A stretch of DNA of 64,000 nt, from NCBI GenBank assembly GCA_022570795.1, contig JAKUDP010000001.1, forward strand, positions 1,488,001 through 1,552,000, given 5' to 3'. Under the pieces are notes generated by a model, which saw nothing but the letters and a program-made list of their open reading frames with translations, did not search any database and was not told the origin of the DNA. Position 1 is the first letter of the stretch; each line of letters starts with the position of its first letter. Below are positions 39,761 through 50,664 of this stretch, in pieces. Position numbers and translations under genes: made by a program. Origin of the DNA: Sphaerulina vaccinii. Taxonomy: Eukaryota; Ascomycota; Dothideomycetes; Mycosphaerellales; Mycosphaerellaceae.

Positions 39761-41534
39761 CTACTGTGCTTTTGCTGTGTTGCGTCTGAAAGCTGAGAGG
39801 AAGGACTTCCTCTTTCCCAGTCTAACCGAATTAGAGTCGGTGTCAGCTGGAATTGGCGGTGGCTCTGGAAATTTTGGCGTAGCAGTGATCGTGGACCTTC
39901 GCTTAGCTGTGTTGGCTTCAGTATCCTTCTTCTCATCTGGATTCTCTCCCGTCAAGCGCTCAATCTTCTTTCGCGATCTCTCCTGAGCAGATTCGTTAGT
40001 CCAGGCTCCATTGAGGTGCTTGAGAGGAGCCTGTGGCAATGCAGTACCGGCGTGGAGACTGTCTCTGGTCCGTGGAGTAGGAGTACCTCCCGAATTGCGC
40101 TGGCGTGGTGTAGTGGGCCTGGAGCTATTGATCGGTGTGACCTTTGCGACAGTGTTCGATGGATCGTGCTTAAGGAACGAATGGGGCCTCTCCTTCTTCG
40201 AGGCCGGTGGCGCAGACAAATGTACAAGAGGCTTTGCAGCTGCAGCGGCTGCGGTGAGTGAGATTGACTTGCTCTTGATGTGATCTCGCGCAGAAGGTGA
40301 TTCACCAGAGAACGTCTTCGGTCGAGGTTTCTTCGCAGTCTTGGGCGTAGTCGGTCTGGTGGGTGTCAATGCACCACCTGAGACAGGATTCATTCGTAAT
40401 CCATTTGAACCAGACCCTCCTGAGGACTTCCTCTTATGCGCAGTGACTGGGCGCTCCTTCTCCATTTCTGTAGCTGGCAATTCATACACTTCACCTGGTG
40501 AAGTTATGGTCGCGCTCATCTGCGTGGGTGTCTCCTGCTTGTCCTTGTCCTCAGAGACACTGCTTGGAGCAGCGCTGTCTGTCCTGGCTGTGGCTGGTCT
40601 GACTTCGCTCACTGCTGGCAAGTGTTCTGCTACCGCTCCAGCCTTCGCCTCGCCATTCATCTTTGGCATGCTCTTTTTGAAGTTGGGCATGCTCTTGCGT
40701 CCGACGTTATTCATGGCTCGCCGAACACCTCCACTGAGATCTCCACTGTAGTCTCTACTGTGATGCTTCTCTTGTCGCTCGATTGCCCCTGCCATTGTCG
40801 TGCCATTGGTGGCGAAGTTCTCCTCTGCGATGGGCTGGAACTTGACCACCCCACGATCTGGTGATACGCTAAGGATATCAGCCATAAAGGACTGGATCAG
40901 TGCTGCATTTCGTTTGTTCATTGTGGGTCCCATCTGTGAAGGCACGGCTGTAATCGACATGATGTAGCAAGGCTCGAAAGTGCCACCCATTGCTAAGCAC
41001 GCACTGTGATCGACCTTAACCATGATCGCCGAGTCTGGTCGCATGTACCGTGCTGCCAGATGCATTGAAAGGTCTGTCACCAACGTGAACTCATCCTTGA
41101 TCTAGTGTGCCACGTTAGCTGACAGCATCCCTTGCTATGGCACGAGCACATACAATAACGTTCGTGCGTAGTTCCGCCACAATGGGCGAATCTCGCTGGA
41201 CTCGCTCACGGGCAGTTCCACTGGTGTTGTCTTTGTACTGGAATTGTTGATCATAGTACTCAGTTCGTTGTCTCGAAGAATTGTTGTACGAAGCCATGAC
41301 ACTGTCTCTCGGAGCTCGCTGCTTTCTCAAGAACTCGTCGAAGCCAGTGTGGCCGGCAAGTTCAGCTGGCAAGCTCTTCCGTTCTCGCGGAGTTGGCGCA
41401 GACTGCACGGTATATTTTTCGTTCAAGGAGGAGACATCTGTGGGTTTTGAGGAAGACGCAATGGTCACCTGGCCGAGTGAATCGAGAGAGTATGTCGAGC
41501 GTGCATCAGCCGAACCGTTGGTGGAGTGTGGCAT
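39761..41534 (-). CDS. Protein with a macrophage-migration-inhibitory-factor (tautomerase) domain
   Basis: Two exons, 41154-41534 and 39761-41101, encode 573 residues. Residues about 128-240 match the MIF/tautomerase fold: KDEFTLVTDLSMHLAARYMRPDSAIMVKVDHSACLAMGG, FEPCYIMSITAVPSQMG, NKRNAALIQSFMADILSV, DRGVVKFQPI. In MIF the catalytic base is an N-terminal proline. Here ~125 residues precede the domain, so that mechanism is not available without cleavage. The remainder is long, Ser/Thr/Pro/Lys-rich and disordered. Fungal homologues with this architecture are, as far as I know, uncharacterised. Confidence 0.8.
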
Positions 41535-42928
41535 CTTGTTTCAGTCTCGGTAGTACAAAGTCCTTCGGGTGTAACATTCGCACCTAGCAAATGAGTGGGC
41601 GTCCCTGTGAAGCTCGATCACGGTCCACACTCTGCAGGAGTCCACCTCGAGACCCTCCCACAGTGCGCCGGATGCAGTTTTCGGCGAAGATTTGATGATG
41701 CGACAGCTACATTCAGCGGTAACACAGCATCGGATAGTAGATGTGTTATCGTGATTGGCCGTATTCCAAAGCGGTGGCGCGTACAGCGATTTGCGTTGAG
41801 GAAGTCCACTTTGCAGCCGCGTCTGCAGCGAGAATGCTATGCAAGAGGAGGAGGTCGTGAGCTGGATATGGCAGTCAGCGGGTCTTTTCAAGTTTAAGTC
41901 AGCCGTTCTTGGACGTTGGAGAGCATGGTGTCAAGGTCTATGCTTGACGCGATTCGGTAGAGCTAGAAGCGACCTCTTCAAACGCGCCTTGAGAGGAACC
42001 TGTCGAGGGTTGACGCCTCCGCGAGCGAATGAGCAAGTGGGAATGAGGCCTTCCTGCTGCGAAGTCAGTCGTGCATCGCGGCACGTTTCACCTCCCAACG
42101 GACTGCGTCAGTCCTCGGGCAAGTCTTCGGCTCCCTCTGTTCGGCCGCGATGAAGCAGTATGGCATCGTGGAAAAGCCCATGTTGGCCTGGCACAGCATC
42201 CCGCGTTGTGCCTGGATGCTCCACTGGACATCATGCGCGATGCTGCAGAAGATGGCTGTCAGATCCATATATGTAGGCCGGCGACATGCACTAGCGTGCA
42301 GCTTGGCGAGAACGTTGGAGTATGCCGTGCGGATGCTGAAGCCCTGTCCAAAATAGCATCGAAGCAAGCAAACGAGTGGGGAGAGTTCTTCGTTTTCGTA
42401 AGCGGACCTATCGAGATCACGACATGCCGAACGAGATGCAGCCCTGGTGAAGCGACGGTGAGGTCGTCAACTCGACAACCCATTCTGCTGACGAGCCTAT
42501 CGACAGACCGATGATGAGCGACCAGGAAGCCACCGAACCGAGCTGCAGCATGCACGAAATCCGTGTCTGCAGCTATACCGTCAATGCTGTACGCAGGTCC
42601 CACTCGCCAGCCATGCTCGGTTCGATGCAGATATGGAGCGCGGATGATCAGGCTCAGGACGAGCCAGCCGTCCGCTCCGTCTGTCTGATGTTGTCCTTGG
42701 TCTTGAGATTTGTTCCAGTACGACGAGAGACGCGAGATCATCCTTAGAAGAAGAGATTTCGATGTTTCTGGACTCAGTGTTCTGTCAATGTAAGACTGAT
42801 GAGAACAAACAGTGGCACTAATTCACGCAGCAACTTAACGAGTCATGGTCACAATAAACGTCACAGCACGACATCTTTCTCGAAGATAAGACATTGACAA
42901 GAACAAGAACCTCACGCGAGCAACCAGA
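41535..42928. other. Long intergenic region, no gene supported
   Basis: About 1.39 kb between divergent genes. A minus-strand ATG frame at 42259-42741 (160 codons) and overlapping plus-strand frames exist. None has a recognisable domain or a splice pattern, so I do not call them genes. Confidence 0.4.
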
Positions 42929-43434
42929 ATGCCAGACAACAAGTACTTTTACAAGATCCTAGACGATGCTCCACCGGAGCCCCTACCAGAAACTCTTCCG
43001 GCTACTGAGCTCGATGAGAAAGATCAGTTTATCCACTTAAGTGTATGCCAAGAACATCTCTGTTTCAATAAAGAACGCAGCTTGCTGACGAAGTATGGGC
43101 AATAGACTGCTAAGCAAGTTCCATTGACAGCAGGTAAGTCTTCCTTGGGCACAACCCATAAAGACACACGATGAGACATGACGATATGGCAATGGCTTGT
43201 GTCCTAACGAATGCAGACATCTTCTTTGCAGATCACACGAAGTTGTGGATCCTTAAGCTGCGTGTCGCAGACCTTGATGGCGAGATCAAATATGTGGATG
43301 AACTGCCGGAATGCCCTCATGTACATGACAGTAAGAAAGGCTTAGGAAAGGGTAATGTTGAGGAGGTGATTGTTGTCGAGAAGCCAGCAGAGAGCATCTG
43401 GGCTAAGGTCCCCGAGATGGAGGCATTGGAGTGA
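42929..43434 (+). CDS. DUF952-family protein
   Basis: Three exons, 42929-43042, 43106-43133 and 43217-43434, give 119 residues. It opens MPDNKYFYKILDDAP, then EKDQFIHLS joined to TAKQVPLTAD and IFFADHTKLWILKLRV, and ends with PHVHDSKKGLGKGNVEEV. These are the DUF952 blocks (Y-K-I, D-x-FIHLS-x-x-x-Q, L-W-I-L-K, P-H-x-[YH]). The family of small bacterial and fungal proteins has no established function. The middle exon is only 28 nt, and the GTATGC and GTAAGT donors keep the frame. Confidence 0.85.
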
Positions 43435-44030
43435 AAAATTCCACGGAGGAGGCTCTTTCAACAAGGTGTACAGCTGCGTCACATAGTCAGCTATGCCACG
43501 AAGGGCAGAGGCAGCATGTAGGCATGAAAGTGATTGCATCAATATACATAAGATCAGAAGCTCAAGCCAGTCAAGCTACCCGTCCATATACCCCATTCAA
43601 TGTCCTTCTTTTCTCTCAGACGCCCAAAGATGTCCTGTCTGTCCTATCTATTTCTCATGTCTCTGGTCCTGCCTGTTTCTGTCCAAGTATGTATCTCGTA
43701 GCCAAGATACTACCTTCCTATGATTCTGCCGTTGTCGTTGTCGTAAAAGAAAATTCGTTATCGTGGTGTGAAGCTCGTAAGCTGTGCAAGAAGTCTGTCA
43801 AAGACTGCACAGCGGCAAAAGAGTGATTTTTGGTGATGATAATGAAATCGTTGAAGTGGTTGTGTCGTAGCAAAGGTTGCTGAAGATGCGTGTTTCGTTA
43901 TGCTGAGTCGTGTGCCGAGTACAGGCGTAGATCGTAAATCGTCAAGCGTCAAGAGGGGAAAGTCGGGTGAGTCGTGGTGGGAGAAGCGGATGGTAGTTCG
44001 TCGTGGACGTGTCTAGAAACGACAAGTCGC
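43435..44030. other. Convergent 3' region
   Basis: About 600 bp between the stop codons of two convergent genes, with no gene seen. T-rich words such as tttctctcagacgcc look like 3' UTR sequence. Confidence 0.4.
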
Positions 44031-45580
44031 TTACTGCTGGACGGGTTCTCGGTCGCGCTCTTCGATATCCTCGGTAGTACCGCTCGTGAAGGTTGCCATG
44101 AGCTTTGGCAGGTCTGCGCGTGCGACGCTCGGCTGGGACTCCATGATCTGTCTCAGCGGCTCGGTGAAGACGGTGGGTAAGTCACCCTTGAAGCCAACCT
44201 TCTCTAGGCCGCGGACGTTCGTCAAGCGCTTGAGACTGGTTGCAACATTCTTATCAGGGTAGCTCTGGACATGGGAGCCCTTGAAGTCTTTCTTCATGCT
44301 GTCACTGAAACTCAAGGTGAATTTCTGCAGGTTCTTGCTGGCCGCGAGAACGCCGGCAAGCTTCTCGTCGATGTTGAATACCCACTGCCAGCACTGCATA
44401 TCGACGTTGATGGTGGTGACATTCTGGATCGTGTTGCGCGAGATGAAGCCCAAGATTGAGGGGATCTTTGCCTTGTCTGCGAACTCTCTTGACGGGTAGA
44501 GGATGTTGAGCGGTTTTCTGCGAAGGACTTGCAGAGCTTCGGCACTCATTTGCTTGTTGAGCAACAGGACTGCTGGCGTGGTCTTGCCGGGAAATGAGAA
44601 AGTCTCCGCGTCACCAGACCAGTCGGCGACTGCACGGCTGAGCGCTCCAGAGCTATCAGACCAGTCTGCAGCGTGCCCATAGACCATGTCACGTAGCTCT
44701 CGTGGCAAGCGGAAGAACCGGTCGAGGAAGCTGACCGCTGGAGCTTGCATACCCTCCTTGAGTTTCGCGGCCTCTTTGTCGTTCAAGCCATGAAAGGTCA
44801 CCTCTTCGATGCCGCGCGCTTTGCCGAGCACAGCGAGCGCTGCCGACATCTGATCTCGGAAGCCACACTTGTGGACCGATGTGTGGCAGTGTGTCATGTG
44901 CTCGACCAGCTTAGGATCGTTCAGCTTGATGGTGAGCTTCTTGAGCTTATGATCGCCTTTCGACAGCAACTCGCCAAGCTGCTTGAAGAGCCTCATATAG
45001 CCAGCCCACTTGGTTGGCAGGAGCGGGCCCTCTATCATTGGATGGCCAGCATCTGTGATCTCGAGGCTGCTTACCTGGCGAAGGATGTTTGGGGAGATGA
45101 CATCAGTAAGCTCGTGTTTGAGCAGGCCACGATGAAAGCTGATGCTGTTATGTATCAGTACTGCACAGTGCGAGCATAATCATGTGGAAACGAGCATGAC
45201 TCACCTCTGCTTCTGGTGCGAGTAGGATGCTTCGCGAAAGATCTGCTTGTTGATGAGGAAGATAGTGGGCGTTTGCTTGCGAGGAGTGGATAGTATGCTG
45301 TGCGGCTTGGTGTCTCCAGCGTCGCTGAGCTTCTCAAAGGACTTGTCGAAGAGCTCATTCAGACTCGCGTAGTTGGCGAAATCGTCACCGCAGAATGAGT
45401 ACACGACGTTGCGGAGCTCGGCAGGTAACCTCAGAAATGGAAAGCATTGTTTGATGAGCTTGACCTGGTGTCGAGTCACACGCCGGCTATTAGCCAGAAG
45501 GTCTTGCGAGGTGATGCGCTCCTGGTTGTTGAAGTCAGTAAGTGCACGCACACTCGAGTCGTGCAGCCAATGCCTACCAT
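44031..45580 (-). CDS. Protein with two 'LPxELR' F-box-like domains
   Basis: Exons 45578-45580, 45205-45521 and 44031-45144 give 477 residues. The first coding exon appears to be the ATG alone. The frame upstream of it is closed, and positions 45577-45522 form a good intron (GTAGGC donor, CTGAC branch, CAACCAG acceptor). Residue 2 onward reads ERITSQDLLANSRR, then the first F-box-like motif FPFLRLPAELRNVVYSF. The next exon continues through ELTDVISPNILRQVSSLEITDAG to a second motif, RFFRLPRELRDMVYGHA. Each motif is followed by a LLNKQ/FLINKQ block (TIFLINKQIF and AVLLLNKQMS). It looks like a fused duplication. Related single-domain proteins lie at 24.6-26.6 kb. Function is unknown. Confidence 0.65.
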
Positions 45581-46219
45581 GACTGTGGTGGTAGATGCCT
45601 AGATATGCTGTCTGGTGCTGAGACTCTGGTCTCCGCTGCTGATGATGATGCTGGACTGGCGAAAGGGCGTTGAGGTGCGCTGTGCTCAATATTGGTACAA
45701 GTAACTAGTAAGTGGTTGTCGTAACTGGTGGTCGTAAGTGATGGGTCGTAGCTGGTGAGTTGTTTGGTATGAAGAGAAGAAAGGTAGATGGCGATGGCGA
45801 AAGATTTATAGACGTCGAGCAGCGCCATCGGGGCGGAGACGCTACTGTGTTTGCAAGATGGCGGTGAAGGAGTTCCGCCACTGCCAGTGTCAAGGGGAGG
45901 GGGTCCCGATGGGTTGGAAGGTTGTCTTGGGCACTTCACGTGAAGTCGAAAGGAGACCGCCCAGCACTTGCCCGCGGCAGTCCCGACCAGAATTGACTGA
46001 GTCAAAGCATTTGACGTGAGATTGAATAGGTCTTCCATCAATTCGCATCGCTCCCAGAAGTCCGTTCTCGGGTGCCCAATTAGGAAGGATTGAAGCCGTT
46101 TGCGTGTATCGCCTGACTTCTCCCAACGGCTTCCCAGCCACGTTCTTGAGTGAATTCTCACACGCTCAAAATAGAGTGGATAACTCGAATTGGTCATACT
46201 TAGCTCGCACTAGCTTGTT
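45581..46219. other. Upstream region of the double F-box-like gene
   Basis: About 640 bp that should hold the promoter and leader of the gene at 44031-45580 and the 3' end of the phosphatase gene. A long minus-strand frame here has poor composition and no motif. Confidence 0.4.
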
Positions 46220-46792
46220 TCAAAGCTTTGAGCTCGCGGCCTCACGGCGATAAGGCCGAAAAGAATACCAGTCTCTCATTGTGTCGCGCTCATTCAGCCA
46301 CTTGTTGTAGATTGCTGTTGCAGTCACTTCATCCTCTGCACGTAACATGCGATAGTAGACATCCAACTGCTCCATGAAGCCAGGGTTTGGGTCTGCTACA
46401 CCACGTCCTTCTCGAACTCGCTCGAGAGCTTCATCCGGAGTCAGATGATACTTCCACATCAAGTATGCTACGCAGAGTGTTGCCGAACGGCTCTTGCCCA
46501 TTGCGCAATGTACAAAGACAGCGCCGGCACCATCGCTCAGTGCCTTGTCTATGAATGCCGTCGCCTTTTGTAGGTGTTGCAGTATGTTCTCATTCGGGTC
46601 ATCGTCGAGCGGGATGTGCAGGCGAGTGTAGAGCTTCAGGTATTCTGCTTCGTAGATCTCGTAGTCAAGTATGCTAATCACATGGGTGATCTTGGACTGC
46701 TGAAACAGTGGTTGCTGGGAGTATAATGCTGCATATCCTCCTATCCAGAGGCCGCCTCCTTCTGTGCGCGGGATTCTGTCGAGCCAGCCCAT
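46220..46792 (-). CDS. Dual-specificity protein phosphatase
   Basis: A single exon of 190 residues starts at MGWLDRIPRTEGGG. The open frame extends upstream, but this Met precedes the usual start of the phosphatase fold (GLWIGGYAALYS). The signature HCAMGKSRSA gives catalytic Cys96 with the phosphate loop. An Asp in PLDDDP (63-65) is the likely general acid. The remainder (YLMWKYHLTPDEALERVREGR, NPGFMEQLDVY) fits small atypical dual-specificity phosphatases of the YVH1/DUSP12 type, but without their zinc domain. The target is unknown. Confidence 0.9.
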   Translation of the reverse strand: MGWLDRIPRTEGGGLWIGGYAALYSQQPLFQQSKITHVISILDYEIYEAEYLKLYTRLHIPLDDDPNENILQHLQKATAFIDKALSDGAGAVFVHCAMGKSRSATLCVAYLMWKYHLTPDEALERVREGRGVADPNPGFMEQLDVYYRMLRAEDEVTATAIYNKWLNERDTMRDWYSFRPYRREAASSKL

Positions 46793-47351
46793 CGATACAC
46801 CAGGAATATAGGTCCACGAATCCGTCGCGTGATACGGTGATCGTGGGCGCGCCAGAACGTGTAGCAAACAGAATGGCCTGCGCGTAGACAGCGTGAGATG
46901 AGTAGGACGCGTGAAGTGAATGAAGTCATAAATTTGGATGACTTCACCTCGGCAACCACTCGCAGACCTCAGCATCAACATCATCAACAACACCTACACA
47001 ACTTACCCTTTCATCAAGAACAGTCATCCTACTTATCAGGACTTCTTGCAACTTGACGAGTGATTCATCAGTAAGATTATAGTGCTGTTGTCACCAACTT
47101 CTCCGGACATGTTCGCACGCTCGAAGCATTGCACTCCCATTCGCAAACTTTCAACGCCATTTACGACATGCGCACTACGCTACTAAGAAGGCGACAGGGC
47201 GAACGAGGTGGCAATATGAAATCGTCTTCAGCTGCCTTGCGCTAGCAATCATAACGCTGCAGCATCCTCATATACAAGAAGCAAGCCGTCGTACTACCAG
47301 CGGGAAGGATGGACGTACTTGACCCGTCACCATCTACATGTACCTCCCACC
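46793..47351. other. Divergent promoter region
   Basis: About 560 bp between the phosphatase and the next membrane-protein start codons. No gene seen. Confidence 0.4.
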
Positions 47352-48963
47352 ATGACAGAACAGCACAGATCCTTGTTCTCATACAACATCACCAGGCCCT
47401 ACCCATACAGATGGTTTGCTCCGGTGACTATTGTGGCATTCTGCTTGCTGACCATATTGATATCGTACCTCAATTATGCGACCATAGCTTTCGATCCTGA
47501 AGTCGTCAATTCAGCAGACTACAATGGCACAACAGGAGATCGAAGCTATCTACACGGACTACCGAAACTACTCGCAAGTAAGAATGAACCCACCTGCCAA
47601 CCTGCAACTTTACCACTCAATGGACTCGTCTTCACCAACCATAGCTTCTTCAAGTATGAAATCATAGGCATCAAGCGCGAGCAGTCATCAGACAACGACG
47701 ATATGGCACTGATGCCAGCTCTGTCCTATAAGAACAACGTCCTGGAAGATTGTCAAGTCGCCTTTATCCAGCTGGAAGCATCGTCTCAAGACAGGACCAC
47801 CTTGCAAATGGTCACACAGCTATGGGGCATGAAGGTGAACACATACGCCACTTGCCGCATCAATACACATGATGGTCAGTGACCCTTTCCAAATCTAATT
47901 CCTCCCTGAATTGACGTGTCTCCTACTCACCAGGACCTGTAACACTGAGCATGAGCAATGAATATGACTACAGGCTAGAGACACGTACTGGTACTGCCGG
48001 TGGTGGGAACTTCGTCAGCTACATCCACAGAGCGACCCTAGCTGGTAGTCTCTGGTGGGGTGTGTCTATCCTTGGAGCGTACTATGTTCGGCTGGCTCGC
48101 GACAGGAGGAGACAATTCATCATTCCCGCAAACAATACTGCGAGGTTACCGAGTGGCAGAATCAGGAAGGTAAGTTGACGTCGTCGACATTCGAAGGCTT
48201 CCTGCTCTTTGCATGTCTCGTTGAACTCGAGCCGACCGCCCCGATAGGCTCAGAGATAGTAAACCTGCGAACTCATTTACATAGTCAGATATACTTGCTG
48301 ACCCTGCCACTACAGGCCAACCTCCGATTCAGACCGAATCCTAACGTCACACATATCCTTGACCCTCATCATCTCCGCCTGGAATGGTACATGATTTACG
48401 AAAGGCCAGACACGGGCAATGGCGTGCATTGGGCTGGCAACCACTCTCTACAGTATGCTTCGGATCTGCAAAGGAGCGGCACGTTCCCTTCTAGCTGGTG
48501 GGCTGCAGCAGAGAAGCTGGCAAAATCTGCCTATTCAACAATCTTAGTCGATCTAGGACAGTCCGAGCCATCTAATCTGCTGCTAGACGGCGAGGCACTG
48601 CAGAAGTTCACAGCCGACTTCAATACTACAGGCGAGCTAACCACCGGACCTGGTCGTCGGCCGTATGTCTACAGTCCTGAGGATGACAAACGACTGATGA
48701 CCACGCCTGCTGTGATCCAGGCTACATATCTCTGCAACAAGCCTCGTCGCAAGAATACAGGAACGATCATCTGGCTGATCATCCTGGCGGACATAGTGTT
48801 TCTGCAAGCACTTTGGGTGATATACAAAGCAGTGGTCGACGCTTGGCTTCTCAGAAAAGGCAGCGGAGCGAACTCATGCGAGGGCTGTGGACAATGCCCC
48901 TTCCACACCAGATATGGAAAAGTCTACTCCTCGCGCTGGAGGGGATATCCAGAGGGTCGATGA
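47352..48963 (+). CDS. Uncharacterised fungal membrane protein
   Basis: Three exons, 47352-47874, 47934-48169 and 48316-48963, give 468 residues, starting MTEQHRSLFSYNITRPYP. One N-terminal helix (about 24-43, TIVAFCLLTILISYLNY) is followed by a large region with several N-x-S/T sites and scattered Cys. A second strongly hydrophobic helix lies near the C-terminus (GTIIWLIILADIVFLQALWVIY). The tail has a cluster of cysteines (SCEGCGQCPFH). Many filamentous fungi have families of such proteins with no known role. The 146-bp second intron has a clean GTAAGT donor and TACAG acceptor and joins in phase 0. Confidence 0.75.
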
Positions 48964-49374
48964 TCGATCGTCCTTGCTACAAGTCATCGCCTCATGGATC
49001 CAAATATAGCATCTGCGGCAATCTCGGGGTCTACGTTGTCATCGCATGCTGCCCATGTCAAGACCAGTCTTGGCTGCGGCTCCGGATGACAATACGACGG
49101 GCCAAGAGCATGAGACGTTCCGGAGTAGCATTTTTGGTGGCTTGTCTGCTGACTTTGACCTCATAGCGTCTGACATCGTGTCTCGTTGATCGTTACTGGT
49201 TTGACGTACTGTAGCAGGACTTGGCTGGACCGGGTCTGTTTGGAGTAGGGCAGAGCATGTCTCGAAGCCCCGTCCTCTATAACATGTTGCTGATTCCTCT
49301 ATAATGTCTTGCTGATATCCATCAAGGTGCTCATATCAACCTTCACAACACGCCACATTTCATCACTTGCAAGC
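48964..49374. other. Intergenic, nothing recognised
   Basis: About 410 bp. ctataacatgttgctgattc and ctataatgtcttgctgat-like copies near 49276-49318 form a short imperfect direct repeat (tcctctata[ac]). No gene seen. Confidence 0.4.
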
Positions 49375-50048
49375 ATGTTCAGCCTCAAGGACCTTCTCGT
49401 TGCCTCAGGCTGTCTCACAACATCTCTGGCTCTGCAATTCCCAAACCCAAGCTGCGTGATGTGCGAGTATGAGAAGAACGATTGCGACCAGTATGCCCTC
49501 ACCCCAACCCTATGCACATACCTCGGACAAGGCTGACGAGCTCCTCTTTAGGGTTTCTGTAAACGAATGCTACGACTACTGCGCAGAGCCACGCAAAGTA
49601 TTTGACCTTCCAGAATGTAACGGCGTCTCCGGAAAGCAATTGATCTGCGAATACTTCAAAAATCCCTGCCCGGGCAAAGAGTATGAGCCATATGGAGGCT
49701 GTTATGACGCAGAAGATCCCGTGCCTCTCTTTGCAGCACCAGAATGTCCTCCTCCAGACGAGTCGTGCCGTATATGCATTGACAACGTGAATGACTGTGA
49801 GAAGTATGTCGTTCCCTTTATCCTTTGGTATCGTACATTGCTCATATTTTTTTCTCAGGATGTATGGTGGCTGCTACGACTTCTGTGCGGAACAGCGCAA
49901 AGTCTTCGATATTCCGGAATGCAATGGTGTTTCTGGGAAGAAGCAGGTTTGCGAATATATGAAGAATGATTGCGGCAAAGTGTTTGGAGGCTGTTATCCA
50001 GAGGATGGAGGCCCTATTCCTGGCTGGGCGGATCCAGGATGTTCATGA
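49375..50048 (+). CDS. Secreted cysteine-rich protein, two ten-cysteine units (effector candidate)
   Basis: Three exons, 49375-49490, 49552-49803 and 49859-50048, give 185 residues. Residues 1-20 are a signal peptide (charged start, then LLVASGCLTTSLAL). The mature part has 20 cysteines in two tandem units, 27-104 and 111-184. Each reads C-x2-C-x6-C-x6/7-C-x3-C-x11-C-x9-C-x6-C and then two more Cys. The blocks CYD[YF]CAE.RKVFD[LI]PECNGVSGK and CEY.KN.C recur nearly unchanged. Both introns fall two residues after the third Cys of their unit, in the same phase, so a whole exon block was duplicated. Small size, secretion and Cys content suggest a host- or environment-facing role, which is not proven. 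Confidence 0.8.
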
Positions 50049-50664
50049 GTTGCAACGACTACCTCATACCGATGGAAGAGCGCAGATCTCTTGCCTCACA
50101 GACTCTCGGGAGTTCTCCATGGTCATATGCAGTAGCTGTGGATGAAGCCTGGTGGTCAATTGACGTATAGCTTCGAGAGAATCAGGACATCAGGTAGTCC
50201 TTGTAGTACTCTTCGTGCATGAAAACAGATGCCCAGGACATCCATCAAGTTCACGAGTTCACCATACTGCCAAGATGGCACGGAAGGAGCGAAGCATCAC
50301 GGTCTGGAAGTGATATGCACGTCCTCTTTGTATACCGACGATCACAGCCGTTGTTCGCCTGAAGCCTGCCGCTGGGCTTCAAGTGGCATGCAGTAGTGAA
50401 GTCATGTAGTGGCTGTGCAGTGGTTGACAGATCAGGCCACGAGAAAATATCACACGTGGCTGGACGAACCTCAAGCTACCCTGCAGGCTGGGATGTCGAT
50501 CACGACTGCGCCTCGCGAAGTTCAGCTCCAAATGTTCAGAAGTGTTTGTACTTCTTCATAAGGCAGAACTTTCTCTCCTCGACACTTACAACTAACAACC
50601 TTCTTCTTGACTTCACGGACCTTTCAACCCAAACACAAAACACCCGTCCGAACAATCTTCCATC
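50049..50664. other. Intergenic, short hairpin only
   Basis: About 615 bp with no gene seen. A small inverted repeat, tgaagcc/ggcttca, with an 8-nt loop lies near 50360-50381. It is not followed by a T-run. Confidence 0.4.

Noticed and set aside
42259..42741. Minus-strand ATG frame of 160 codons in the MIF-DUF952 gap
   Set aside because: Open frames exist on both strands here. No motif, splice pattern or family resemblance supports any of them.
45574..46197. Minus-strand frame of 207 codons upstream of the double F-box-like gene
   Set aside because: Composition is irregular (Ser/Pro/Thr-rich, no motif) and it overlaps the inferred leader and first intron. Its frame does not continue into the conserved domain.
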